A stretch of 37,612 bases of DNA from an uncultured Sphingomonas sp. (GCA_913775975.1 CAJYLQ010000033.1:1-37612); one strand, 5' to 3'. Positions 16,735-25,254 are shown, numbered from the stretch's first letter. Numbers and translations are program-made. Notes: a model not told the origin generated them from the sequence alone.

Positions 16735-17646
16735 CTACCGCCCGGCGGGCATATGGCCCCGGCGCAGATAGGCCGCCATGCCGATCAGCTTGTGGCGCAG
16801 CACGAAGAGATAGAAGGCGCGGATGCTGGGATGCGCGCGCACCGGCCGCGTCACGTCCAGCCACAACAATCGCAGGTCGCGGAGCAGGAACGACACGATG
16901 CGCCGGTCCCGGAACAGGAACTTGGCGTACAGCGCGCCGTCGCCGATGCTGTAGCCCGCCAGCAGCGCCCGCTCCTCGGCCAGATGCCGTCGCCCGTGAT
17001 GATGATCGACCACGAAACGCGGATCATAGTGCAGCGTGATCCCCGCCGCCTGCGCGCGCAACAAGAAGTCGGTATCCTCGGCCGCGCCGAAGCGGGCGCC
17101 GGCGCCGAAGCGTTCGTCGAAGGGGCCGACCCGGCGGGGCACGTCGGCGGTCATCGCGAGGTTCGCGCCCATCACGAAGCCGCCGGGAAACTGGTCGGGC
17201 GGGGCGATCATCGGATGATCCTCCAGCTTGACGGTGATCGGCAGGTCCGCCGGGTCGCCGGGCAGGATACGTCCGCCGACGATCGCGGGGCGAGGCGTCT
17301 CTGTAAAACACCGTGCGAGCGCGACGAAGTAATCGGGGTGTAGATCGCAATCGTCGTCCGTCATTGCCACGATCGAGCCACGCACCGCCGCCAGCCCCGC
17401 GTTGCGCGCGCGAGCCAGCCCGGGGCGGGGCTCGTCGATCAGGCGGACGGGGAAGGGCTGCTGCGCCTGCCATTGCCGCAGGCGCGCGGGGGTGGCGTCG
17501 GTCGAACCGTTGTCGACGATCACGACCTCGATCGTCGGGGCGTCGCGATGCGTATCGGCGCGAGTAATGGAACGAAGCAGCCTTCCCAGCGCGTCCGCCC
17601 GGTTGCGCGTGCAGACCAGCAGCGACACCACGGGTGCGTCCGTCAT
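16735..17646 (-). CDS. Family 2 glycosyltransferase (last gene of the glycan operon)
   Basis: A 303-residue GT-A fold enzyme. Marks: V-S-L-L-V-C-T-R-N-R-A at the start, V-V-I-V-D-N-G-S-T-D, the metal-binding T-D-D-D-C-D near residue 95, and the acceptor-side E-D-T-D-F-L-L-R motif near residue 190. The C-terminal ~60 residues contain a basic, weakly hydrophobic stretch (F-Y-L-F-V-L-R-H-K-L) that may touch the membrane. Family knowledge: it transfers a sugar from a nucleotide donor with inversion. Donor and acceptor are unknown. Its ATG overlaps the stop of the pyruvyl transferase gene by 4 bases. Confidence 0.92.
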   Translation of the reverse strand: MTDAPVVSLLVCTRNRADALGRLLRSITRADTHRDAPTIEVVIVDNGSTDATPARLRQWQAQQPFPVRLIDEPRPGLARARNAGLAAVRGSIVAMTDDDCDLHPDYFVALARCFTETPRPAIVGGRILPGDPADLPITVKLEDHPMIAPPDQFPGGFVMGANLAMTADVPRRVGPFDERFGAGARFGAAEDTDFLLRAQAAGITLHYDPRFVVDHHHGRRHLAEERALLAGYSIGDGALYAKFLFRDRRIVSFLLRDLRLLWLDVTRPVRAHPSIRAFYLFVLRHKLIGMAAYLRRGHMPAGR

Positions 17647-18515
17647 GCGGGCAGCGCCGCACGGCGGACGCGCGGGCTCGCCGCGGTCCAGGCGTCCATA
17701 TAGCGGCCGATCTTGCCGTAGGAATTGTCGAGTACGACGTGCGGGATATCGAGCAGCAAGGCGAGGATATGGACGTGCAGCCGATCGGTGATGATAGCCT
17801 CTCCGCGTGACAGCAGGCGCAGGCCGCGCGCGACGCGCGAGGCCGCCTGTGCGGCATGAACGCCAGGCACGGGCGCGTCCTCGTCAAGCCAGTCGCAGAC
17901 CAATGCGTCGGCGGGTATCGGCATCGGCGGATCGACCCCCTCGCCATCGGTGCGCAGCAGGGCAAGCAACGGCACGTCCGGTCGCCCGCGCGACTGACGG
18001 CCGAGCGCGAAGGCGGAGTCGGGGGCGAGCATCGCACGCTCACCGATCATACCGTGTGCGATCGTCAGGCTCGGCCGGTCGCGCACGTACAGGGTCAGGT
18101 CGGGGTGCGCGGCGGCGATCCCGGCGAAGCGGGCGGCGGCGTCGCCGGAGCCGAAATGGATCGACTGCGGCAGCTGGACGACCGTGCGGTCGCGCAGCCG
18201 CGTCAGCACGGTTTCGCGCAGCCGCTGGTGATGCGGCCAGATATCGCCGAGATTGCCGCCGCCGTGCAGGAAGATCGTGGCATCCGGCGCGGCCCGCCGC
18301 AGCCGTGCCTCGTCGAAATCGTGCCAGGTGCAGACGAAGTCGGGCTCACGCCCCGTGATCGCGCGCAGCATCGTCAGCTCGCCCAGCCAGATCGCGCTGT
18401 CCCCGACATTGGCATGGTCGGGAAAATCGAGCAGCGCATAGCGGCCGCCCGGCCCGACATGGCGGCGGTACAGGTCGTTCAGGGCGGCCTGCTGCGCCGC
18501 GATCACGTCCGTCAT
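17643..18515 (-). CDS. Polysaccharide pyruvyl transferase family protein
   Basis: A 290-residue protein of the PS_pyruv_trans family (CsaB/ExoV type). These enzymes transfer pyruvate from phosphoenolpyruvate onto a sugar as a ketal, adding negative charge. Marks: N-V-G-D-S-A-I-W near residue 37, H-G-G-G-N-L-G-D near residue 85, and a C-terminal I-I-T-D-R-L-H-V-H-I-L-A block with the conserved R-x-H. The start is set at 18515 (M-T-D-V-I-A) by the 4-base overlap with the upstream gene; the longer open frame lies inside that gene. Some members act on other acceptors, so pyruvylation is predicted, not shown. Confidence 0.9.
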   Translation of the reverse strand: MTDVIAAQQAALNDLYRRHVGPGGRYALLDFPDHANVGDSAIWLGELTMLRAITGREPDFVCTWHDFDEARLRRAAPDATIFLHGGGNLGDIWPHHQRLRETVLTRLRDRTVVQLPQSIHFGSGDAAARFAGIAAAHPDLTLYVRDRPSLTIAHGMIGERAMLAPDSAFALGRQSRGRPDVPLLALLRTDGEGVDPPMPIPADALVCDWLDEDAPVPGVHAAQAASRVARGLRLLSRGEAIITDRLHVHILALLLDIPHVVLDNSYGKIGRYMDAWTAASPRVRRAALPA

Positions 18516-19585
18516 GCGGCCTGCTTCACCTTGCCTTCGATGACGCCGTGGTACAGCGCCTCGCAGCGATCCAGCCAGCGATCGTGCGTGAAGCATCGCT
18601 CCACCCGGTCGCGCGGCACGGAGCGGGGGATCGCGATCGCCGCGCGCATCGCATCGGCGAGGGCTGCGACGTCACCGGGCGGCGCGAAGCGGCCGGCCTC
18701 TCCGACGACTTCGCGCGCAGCGCCCATGTCGAACGCCGCGACAGGCAGGCCGCACGCCATAGCTTCCGCCGCGACGAGTCCGAACGGTTCGTCCCAGCAT
18801 GGGGTGAAAACGAACAGCGACATGCGGGCCAGCTCCTCCGCCAGCGCCTCGGCATCGCGATGCCCGCCATAGGTGACGCCGTCGCCGACCAGTGGCTCGA
18901 CCTCCGCCGTCCAGTAATCGGGATCCTCGATCGCGCCGAACAGCGTCAGCGCGATGCCCGCCGCGCGCGCGGCACGGGCGGCAAGGTGCGGCCCCTTGTT
19001 GGGGGTGATGCGGCCGCACCACGCCGCCTCGCCGTTGCCGTGCGCGCCGAACGGCCAGCGGCGGATATCGATGCCGTTGTGCAGCACCGATACCTCCGGC
19101 GGCGCGCCGCCCGGCCACCAGGCCGTCCGCTGCCGCTCGGACGTGACGGTCAGGTGATGGTGCGGCGAGGGGCTGGCGGTGACGAAGCTGTGCAGCGCGT
19201 CATAGGGGGGGACGTGCAGCGAGGTGACGGTGGGGACCAGCGCGGTGCGCCGCCGCTCCAACGGAAAGCGGTGCAGGCTGTTATTGTGGACGACGTCGAA
19301 CCCGCCCGCCGCGATGCGGTCACACGCCGCGCCATAGCCCGCATCGACATGCGCGATCAGCGGTGCGGAGCCGCGATGCTCCGCCCAGGGAAACGTCCGC
19401 TCGTAATGCTCGGCCAGCACCGGGTCGATGGTGAAGCGCGGATCGCTGTCGCCCGAGGCGAACAGCACCACATCATGCCCGCGTTCCGTCAGGCCGGCGG
19501 CCAGATGCCAGCAATGCGCCTCCATGCCGCCGGCAAAGGGCTGGGCGATGCGCTGGCGGACATGGCCGAGGATCGCGATCCTCAC
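18512..19585 (-). CDS. Family 4 glycosyltransferase
   Basis: A 357-residue GT-B fold enzyme. The N-terminal acceptor domain begins M-R-I-A-I-L-G-H and has G-G-M-E-A-H-C-W-H-L-A, typical of retaining GT4 enzymes. The C-terminal donor domain contains G-R-I-T-P-N-K-G-P and the E-P-F-G-L-V-A-A-E-A-M-A-C-G block (E-x7-E), which binds the nucleotide sugar. There is no membrane segment, so it is cytosolic or peripheral. It is joined by 4-base overlaps to genes on both sides. Donor and acceptor cannot be deduced. Confidence 0.93.
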   Translation of the reverse strand: MRIAILGHVRQRIAQPFAGGMEAHCWHLAAGLTERGHDVVLFASGDSDPRFTIDPVLAEHYERTFPWAEHRGSAPLIAHVDAGYGAACDRIAAGGFDVVHNNSLHRFPLERRRTALVPTVTSLHVPPYDALHSFVTASPSPHHHLTVTSERQRTAWWPGGAPPEVSVLHNGIDIRRWPFGAHGNGEAAWCGRITPNKGPHLAARAARAAGIALTLFGAIEDPDYWTAEVEPLVGDGVTYGGHRDAEALAEELARMSLFVFTPCWDEPFGLVAAEAMACGLPVAAFDMGAAREVVGEAGRFAPPGDVAALADAMRAAIAIPRSVPRDRVERCFTHDRWLDRCEALYHGVIEGKVKQAA

Positions 19586-20508
19586 GCGGCGACCGTGTCG
19601 GGCGCGCGCGCAGCGGCGGCCTCCAGCTGGCGGAGGACGCGGGCCGTGTTGGCATAGGGCTGGTGGCTCTGCTGCCCGGTCAGCGCCCGGTCGCCGTCAT
19701 CGGCCGCGCGCAGGATGCGGATCGGGCGGCCGGGCGTGTCGTCGATCAGCCCCATCAGGCGGAACGCGTGCAGCCAGTGGCCCATCGTGCGATAGCCCCA
19801 TTTCGCCTCGAACAGCTGCGCATTGCGCACCACGCTGTCGAGGTGATGGACCGGCGGCATGTGGTGTGGGTGATATTGGTGATAGGCCAGCCCGCCGCGT
19901 ATCCACGCGATCGGCACCCCCGCCTGATCCAGCGTCTTGCCGAAATCGGTATCCTCCCCGCCATAGCCGACATAGCGTTCGTCGAAGCCCCCGACGCGGC
20001 GGAAAGTGTCGCGGCGCATGGCGAAGTTCAGCGACCAGAAACAGCGATAGTCCTCGCAAATTTCCAGCCCCTCGGCGGGCGGGCCGCGCCGGTCGGAGTG
20101 CTTTTCGGCGACGGCGGCAAAGCCCTGACAGGACCAGTCGCCCTCGGTCGCGCCGCCCGGCAGGTACATCACCTCGCCCATCAGCAGGCCGTCGAACGTC
20201 CCGGCGAAATGCGCATAGTCCGCGACCAGCGTCGGTGTCGGGATGCAGTCCATGTCGAGGAAGACGAGCGTGTCGCCAACCGCCTCTCCCGCCGCGACGT
20301 TACGCGCTTTGGCGAGCGGCAGCGCGTCCGCCAGCACCGGGATTTGCCGGATCGGAAACGGCGCGTCGGGCAACGCATAGGGCTCGTCCTGCATGACCGC
20401 GACGAGCAGCTCGCACGGCATCAGGGTCTGCCGGGACAGGCCACGCACCACATTGGCCAGGTGATCGGGACGGCCCTTTGCCAGGGTGATGACGGAAACC
20501 GAGGTCAT
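19582..20508 (-). CDS. Family 2 glycosyltransferase with galactosyltransferase-type (7C) C-terminal domain
   Basis: A 308-residue GT-A enzyme. It begins M-T-S-V-S-V-I-T-L-A-K-G-R and has F-L-D-M-D-C as its D-x-D metal site near residue 95. The C-terminal block F-W-S-L-N-F-A-M-R-R followed by G-F-D-E-R-Y-V-G-Y-G-G-E-D-T-D-F-G matches the Glyco_transf_7C acceptor/donor domain of beta-galactosyl/GalNAc-transferase type enzymes. Several His-rich turns (H-Q-Y-H-P-H-H) follow. The start at 20508 is fixed by the ATGA overlap with the upstream gene. The specific sugar is not predictable. Confidence 0.92.
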   Translation of the reverse strand: MTSVSVITLAKGRPDHLANVVRGLSRQTLMPCELLVAVMQDEPYALPDAPFPIRQIPVLADALPLAKARNVAAGEAVGDTLVFLDMDCIPTPTLVADYAHFAGTFDGLLMGEVMYLPGGATEGDWSCQGFAAVAEKHSDRRGPPAEGLEICEDYRCFWSLNFAMRRDTFRRVGGFDERYVGYGGEDTDFGKTLDQAGVPIAWIRGGLAYHQYHPHHMPPVHHLDSVVRNAQLFEAKWGYRTMGHWLHAFRLMGLIDDTPGRPIRILRAADDGDRALTGQQSHQPYANTARVLRQLEAAAARAPDTVAA

Positions 20509-21647
20509 AGGGGGCGGGGCTCCAGAGAGAGGGGGGCGGGGGCCGTGGCCGGTGTCCACAGCCGGTCGGCGAGGGATTCCAGCCACTGCGCGACGTGATC
20601 GGCTGGGGCATCGTCGATCATCGCGCGCTGGCGGTCCGGGCGATGGCCGGCGAGGGTTTCGGCCAGGGCGCCGGTCCAGCCCTGATGCGAAGACGGCAGA
20701 TGCGGTCGCACCGTCGCGACGCCGGCGGCGGCCAGCGCATCCGCCTTGCGATGCTGTTCGTCGAAATAGCGCCATTCCGGCACGGCGAGCCATGGTTTGC
20801 CCGCCGCCAGGATCTGCTGGCAGGTGGTGTTGCCGGTGGATGCGATCACGAGGTCGGCCGCCGCGATATGGTCGGCGGCATCGTCCACCCAGCCGCGATG
20901 CTCCACATTGGCGGGTTCCGTCGCATGCCAGTCGCGCTGGACGTTGCCGATCGTGATCCATCGGGCATCCGGGCGCGATCGCGCGCCGACGCCGATGGGC
21001 GCCTGCGCGAAGCCGTCACCGCCACCGCCGGACAGGACGAGGATCATCTCCTCCTCCGGTCGCACGCCGATCCGCTGGCGCGCGACCTCCCGCTCCGGCA
21101 CGCGCAGGTCGACCCCCAGGCCGCCGGCGAAGCAGGTGCGCGCGCGCAGGCTCGCGTCCCAGTCCGGCTGGGCGAGATCGATGTGGAAGGGCGCGAGCAG
21201 GCCCGCCGCCCCGTCGTAAGCGGCGCGGTGGCCTGGATCGCCGCGGTCGCCATGCTGCAGGATCTTCACATGCGGGACGGAGCAGATGCGCGCCAGCTGC
21301 GCGACCTCGGCCGACACGTCGCAGATCATCAGCGCGGGGTCCGCCGTGTCGAACCAGCCCGCCAGCATCGCCATCGCGCGGCGGATGCCGGGCCAGCCGA
21401 GCGGTGCGCAGTGCAGCGTCTGCGGCGTCGGCACCCAGTCCATCGTGCCGGCTTCCTGTCCGGTCGCCTCGAACAGGGAGGGCAGGCGAACGATGTCGAC
21501 ATGCGTAGGCAAGGCGGGAAAAATGTCGTCGCGCGCGCAGAAGATCGTCATCGGCCGAGTGGAAGGCAGGGCCCATGCGATAGCCGCGCACCGCTCCGCA
21601 TGGCCGCGCCCCTGATGGTGGACGAAATAGCCGAACGGCCGCGTCAT
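20505..21647 (-). CDS. MurG/GT28-like glycosyltransferase
   Basis: A 380-residue GT-B type protein. The N-terminus reads F-G-Y-F-V-H-H-Q-G-R-G-H-A-E-R, the nucleotide-sugar-transferase Gly/His loop seen in MurG- and UGT-like families. A Gly-rich hinge (V-L-S-G-G-G-G-D-G) near residue 208 marks the second domain. The C-terminal donor site is A-A-D-L-V-I-A-S-T-G-N-T-T-C-Q-Q-I-L-A-A-G, followed by K-P-W-L-A-V-P, as in GT28_C. It lacks membrane helices. It sits second in the operon, directly after the sucrose-phosphate-synthase-like fusion, with ATGA overlaps at both ends. The substrate is unknown. Confidence 0.85.
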   Translation of the reverse strand: MTRPFGYFVHHQGRGHAERCAAIAWALPSTRPMTIFCARDDIFPALPTHVDIVRLPSLFEATGQEAGTMDWVPTPQTLHCAPLGWPGIRRAMAMLAGWFDTADPALMICDVSAEVAQLARICSVPHVKILQHGDRGDPGHRAAYDGAAGLLAPFHIDLAQPDWDASLRARTCFAGGLGVDLRVPEREVARQRIGVRPEEEMILVLSGGGGDGFAQAPIGVGARSRPDARWITIGNVQRDWHATEPANVEHRGWVDDAADHIAAADLVIASTGNTTCQQILAAGKPWLAVPEWRYFDEQHRKADALAAAGVATVRPHLPSSHQGWTGALAETLAGHRPDRQRAMIDDAPADHVAQWLESLADRLWTPATAPAPLSLEPRPL

Positions 21648-23665
21648 GCCGCCACCGCGACGCCAGTCAGCGGCGCGACCATCGATGGGGCGAGCCCGAG
21701 CACCGCCAGTCCCTCCAGCACGCCCGCCGCATGGTGGCCCGCGACGCGGAGAAGGCGCGGGCGCGCCGGTAGCGCCGCCAGCTCGTCTCCCGCATTGCCG
21801 ACGACAATGGCATGGCCGCAGGCGGCGAGCATGTCGGCATCGTTGCCGCTATCCCCGGCCGCGATGCAATCCGCCAGCGTCCAGCCGAACCGGGCGGCAT
21901 AGGCGGCGATGGCCTGTGCCTTGCCGCCTGTCGGCGCCAGCACGTCGATCAAGCGTCCGTGCGAGAAGATGACGCGCGCGGAAAGGCCCGCGTCCGCTAG
22001 TGTCCGGCGGATGCGCGCGGCGTCGCCCGCCACGCCGTAGAAGCTGATCTTGTGTGGCCCGGCCGAGGCCGCCGGCTGCGGCGTGACGCCCAGCGGCAAG
22101 ATCGCGGCGGCCACGGCTTCGCGATCCCAGTCCCGATCGAGCGCGCGGGCATGGTCCGGGCAGGCTTGCCACCCGCCCCGGCCGTCCGGAAGCATCAACC
22201 GTGTCCCGACATCGACGATGAAGGCGTCGGGCTGTGGCAGGCGCCAGCGTTTCAGGATCATGCGCGCCGCGTCGAAGCTGCGGCCCGTCGCGATGATGAA
22301 GGGCAGCGACGTGCCGCTCCGCCACGCGGCGAATGCGCGGGCGGCATCGGCATCGCCAGTCAGCGTGTTGTCGATATCGCAGGCCAGCAGGCGCGGCGTC
22401 GAGAGGTCGCGATAGATTGCGCAGGTCGCGGCGGCATAGCCGTTCCAGCAATAGCGATCGACATGCGTTCGCGCCGCTGACGATAGCCAGGCGTGATAGG
22501 CCGGGTCGGAAATGATCGCATCGATCGCGGCGGCGATTTCCGCCTCGTCATTCGGGTCGACGAGCAGACCATGGCCGACCGTGCCGACGATCTCGCCGGG
22601 GCCGCCATTGCGCGTCGCGACGACGGGTACGCCCGCCGCTGCCGCCTCCACCAGCGTCAGGCCAAAGGGCTCGTGCAGCGCGGGATTTACGAAGACGCCT
22701 CCCTGCGCCGCTCGGGCGTACAGCGCCGCCACGTCGTCCGCGTCATGCCGGGGGGGGAGGGCAATGCGTCCGCGCAGTGCCGGGGTTTGGGCGATCTCTG
22801 CAAGCTCGGCGAGGACCATCGCCTCTTCGGCGGAAGCATGGTCGTGCTGGCCGGCAAGGATGACGAGGTTCGCCTTCTCCCGCAGCGACGGGTCGCGGGC
22901 ATAGGCGCGGGCCAGGCCCGCCAGGTTTTTCTTCGCCACGGGCCGTGCGATGGCGAGGATGATCGGCAGCTCCGGCCGATTGAGCCATGCGTCCAGCCGG
23001 TCCGCCAGCGTCGGGGCGACGGGGATCAGGTCGCGGCGGGGGACGCCCGGGGCGATGCTGTGGACGCGTGTTCCGAGTTTGACGCCGTAGCCGCCCACCT
23101 GGCGCGTCGCCTCCTCCTCGGTCGATACGACGATCGCCGCTGCCGCCTCTATCGCTGTCCGCTCCGCCGCGATGCGCGCGCCGAGGCCGGGGCATTCCAG
23201 CCGTTGCGAACGCTTGTCGATCCCAAGCGCATGGGGGGTGTAGACGAAGGGGATACCGAACTGCCGCTGCGCCGCGATGGCGACGCCGGCCGCATCCGCG
23301 AAATGGGCGTGGATCACATCGGGCAGACGGGGCAGACCGGCCAGCGCGGAGCAGAAGGCGGCGGTAAAGTCCGGCAGATCGGCGCCCAACGCCTCCTTTT
23401 CCAGATAGCGGCGATCGGCGGTCCCGATCCGGCGGATCGACACCTTGTGGCCCACCGCTTCCCGTTCGGTGGCGTAGGCGCCGCCCAACCGCGCATCGTC
23501 GAACGCGCGCGTAACGATCACCACTTCGTCCACATCGGATCGCAGCGCCTGATGCCGAGCGGCATCCAGAATATAGGCGATATGTCCGCCCGTATCGGCC
23601 GTGATACCGAAATCGACAGGAGGCGCCTTCATGCACCCGCCAAGGGCGATATGGTAGATTATCAT
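21644..23665 (-). CDS. Fusion of sucrose-phosphate-synthase-like GT4 and HAD phosphatase (SPS-SPP-like)
   Basis: A 673-residue protein. Residues ~1-430 are a GT4 glycosyltransferase with the T-A-D-T-G-G-H-I-A-Y loop of sucrose-phosphate and mannosylfructose-phosphate synthases, a H-A-H-F-A-D-A-A-G block, and the donor motif E-P-F-G-L-T-L-V-E-A-A-A. Residues ~430-673 are a Cof/SPP-type HAD phosphatase with motif I D-I-D-N-T-L-T and motif IV G-D-S-G-N-D-A-D-M-L. Family knowledge: the first half would join a hexose from a nucleotide donor to fructose-6-phosphate, and the second half would remove the phosphate to give sucrose or mannosylfructose. Which sugar is made cannot be read. AAGGGG precedes the ATG by 9 bases. 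First gene of a six-gene overlapping operon, with an FNR-like box ~120 bases upstream. Confidence 0.9.
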   Translation of the reverse strand: MIIYHIALGGCMKAPPVDFGITADTGGHIAYILDAARHQALRSDVDEVVIVTRAFDDARLGGAYATEREAVGHKVSIRRIGTADRRYLEKEALGADLPDFTAAFCSALAGLPRLPDVIHAHFADAAGVAIAAQRQFGIPFVYTPHALGIDKRSQRLECPGLGARIAAERTAIEAAAAIVVSTEEEATRQVGGYGVKLGTRVHSIAPGVPRRDLIPVAPTLADRLDAWLNRPELPIILAIARPVAKKNLAGLARAYARDPSLREKANLVILAGQHDHASAEEAMVLAELAEIAQTPALRGRIALPPRHDADDVAALYARAAQGGVFVNPALHEPFGLTLVEAAAAGVPVVATRNGGPGEIVGTVGHGLLVDPNDEAEIAAAIDAIISDPAYHAWLSSAARTHVDRYCWNGYAAATCAIYRDLSTPRLLACDIDNTLTGDADAARAFAAWRSGTSLPFIIATGRSFDAARMILKRWRLPQPDAFIVDVGTRLMLPDGRGGWQACPDHARALDRDWDREAVAAAILPLGVTPQPAASAGPHKISFYGVAGDAARIRRTLADAGLSARVIFSHGRLIDVLAPTGGKAQAIAAYAARFGWTLADCIAAGDSGNDADMLAACGHAIVVGNAGDELAALPARPRLLRVAGHHAAGVLEGLAVLGLAPSMVAPLTGVAVAA

Positions 23666-23786
23666 GAGCGCCCCTTTTTATCTGTCGGGGCTGAACGTCG
23701 TGACAGGACTTTGTGTCCCGTCGCAGGGGTTTGTGATGTCTGACCGTTAACCCAGAATAAGTTCCGCGGTGTCGGCTGTCGATTTC

Positions 23787-23800
23787 ATGATCTAGATCAA
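23787..23800. promoter_or_regulatory. FNR/FixK-type box between two divergent operons
   Basis: ATGATCTAGATCAA matches the Crp/Fnr-family consensus TTGAT-N4-ATCAA at 9 of 10 defined positions, and its core TGATCTAGATCA is a perfect 12-base palindrome. It lies about 120 bases from both divergent starts (23665 and 23917) in a 251-base, AT-richer gap. It is a candidate site for an FnrL/FixK-type oxygen or redox regulator of either or both operons. No regulator gene is in the window. Confidence 0.6.
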
Positions 23801-23916
23801 CAACTCAGATTTATCTAGTATGCGTGATCCATGTAGCCGCCGCGGCGCTTTTGGGCGGAACCATCCGACGTGATTGCGCTTCAATGCCGATCATTGATTG
23901 AGATGAAAGTTGGCGG

Positions 23917-25254
23917 ATGGCGACTCTGTTTTTCCTGCACGCCCTGGGATCGAGTGCGGGCGAGTGGGATGATGTGGTCGCAAAGCTGGGCGACGTCGCC
24001 GAATGCATCGCGCTCGATTTGCCGGGCTTTGGCGAGGCCGGTGATGCTTCGCTGGACGTGGCCGGATTGGTCGACTGGTTCGCGGCGGAAGTTGCCGCCC
24101 GGCAGCGGCACGCCTGGGCCGTGGTGGGCCACAGCATGGGCGGCAAGATCGCGACGTTGGCGGCCGCACGCGCGCGCGACGGCGATCCCGCCTTTGCCGG
24201 GCTGGCCGCCGTCGTGCTGCTGGCCGCCTCTCCGCCCGCGCCCGAGCCGATGGAGGAAAGTCGGCGCGAGACCATGATCAGGTGGTTCGACGGCGGGTGC
24301 ATCGCCCGGGCGGATGCCGAGGCGTTCGTCGATGCCAATTGCGCCGAACGGCTGCCCGATCCGGTTCGGGACAAGGCCGTTGCGGATGTCGAGCGCTCGG
24401 GTCGCTCGGCATGGCTGGGGTGGTTGGAGCATGGCAGTCGGGAGGATCGGCAGGCGCTGGCCGGGCAGATCCCGTTTTCCGCCCTGATCGTCGCCGGCGC
24501 GCAGGACGGCGATCTGGGCGAGGCGGCGCAGCGGAGCCTGAACCAGCCGCATTATCCGCAATCCCGCATGGCGGTGATCGATGGCGCGGCGCATCTGCTA
24601 CCGTATGAACAGCCCGAAGCGGTCGCGGCGCTGATCCGCGATCATGTCGCCCCGGCCTTCGCCCGTGCGCTGCCCCCGCACTTCACGGCGCTGATGGCGT
24701 CCGACCGGGTGAGCCGGCGGACGCGGGCGGTGATGACGGCGCGCCATGCCGGGCCGGCGGCCGCAAGCGTCCTGTCGCATCGGCAGCGGGAGGTTCTGGC
24801 GGCGCTGGTCGAGGCGATCCTGCCGGGCGCGGTCGATGCCGGTGATCTGGCGCGGCGGATCGATGCGATGCTGGCGTCCGGCGAGGGCGACGGCTGGCGC
24901 TGTGCCGGCCTGCCGCGCGATGACGCGGGCTGGGCGCTGGGCCTCGATACGCTGGACCGGATGGCTGACGGGTTCGTCGCACTCGATCCGATGTCGCGCG
25001 AGCGGCTATTGCACGCCATCGCGGATGGCCGGGGCGTCGGGCCGGGCCTGCCGTTCGACGCGATGCAGATGCGGCTGTGGTTCGCGGATGCGCGGGCGGA
25101 GATCGCGCGGCAGTGGGCCGCGCTCCCTGCGACGATGGCACGCATCGGCTATGACGGCTTCGCGGTCGGTGGCGACGCCCCGCGAAAGCAGGGCTATTGC
25201 GAGACCGCCGCCGATACGATCGAACCCTGGCAGCTGGCGGAGCGCGCGGCATGA
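23917..25254 (+). CDS. Alpha/beta hydrolase fused to a gluconate-2-dehydrogenase-subunit-3-like domain
   Basis: A 445-residue two-domain protein. Residues 1-~250 are an alpha/beta hydrolase with nucleophile elbow G-H-S-M-G-G (Ser73), acid Asp197 (A-Q-D-G-D) and His226 (G-A-A-H-L-L), a full triad. Residues ~280-430 (L-S-H-R-Q-R-E-V-L-A-A-L-V-E-A-I-L-P, then an R-I-G-Y-D-G-F tail) resemble the small subunit of gluconate/glucose dehydrogenases (Gluconate_2-dh3). There is no signal peptide or Tat motif, which that small subunit normally has. The next gene, a GMC oxidoreductase, overlaps by 4 bases. Inference: the hydrolase half releases or binds a substrate that the GMC partner oxidises, with the C-terminal domain holding the two proteins together. 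Confidence 0.88.
   Translation: MATLFFLHALGSSAGEWDDVVAKLGDVAECIALDLPGFGEAGDASLDVAGLVDWFAAEVAARQRHAWAVVGHSMGGKIATLAAARARDGDPAFAGLAAVVLLAASPPAPEPMEESRRETMIRWFDGGCIARADAEAFVDANCAERLPDPVRDKAVADVERSGRSAWLGWLEHGSREDRQALAGQIPFSALIVAGAQDGDLGEAAQRSLNQPHYPQSRMAVIDGAAHLLPYEQPEAVAALIRDHVAPAFARALPPHFTALMASDRVSRRTRAVMTARHAGPAAASVLSHRQREVLAALVEAILPGAVDAGDLARRIDAMLASGEGDGWRCAGLPRDDAGWALGLDTLDRMADGFVALDPMSRERLLHAIADGRGVGPGLPFDAMQMRLWFADARAEIARQWAALPATMARIGYDGFAVGGDAPRKQGYCETAADTIEPWQLAERAA

Noticed and set aside
23730..23765. EcfG (general stress sigma factor) promoter on the minus strand upstream of the SPS-like gene, from a GGAAC at about 23759-23763.
   Set aside because: The expected GTT -10 element at the right spacing is missing (CGGT at a shorter distance).
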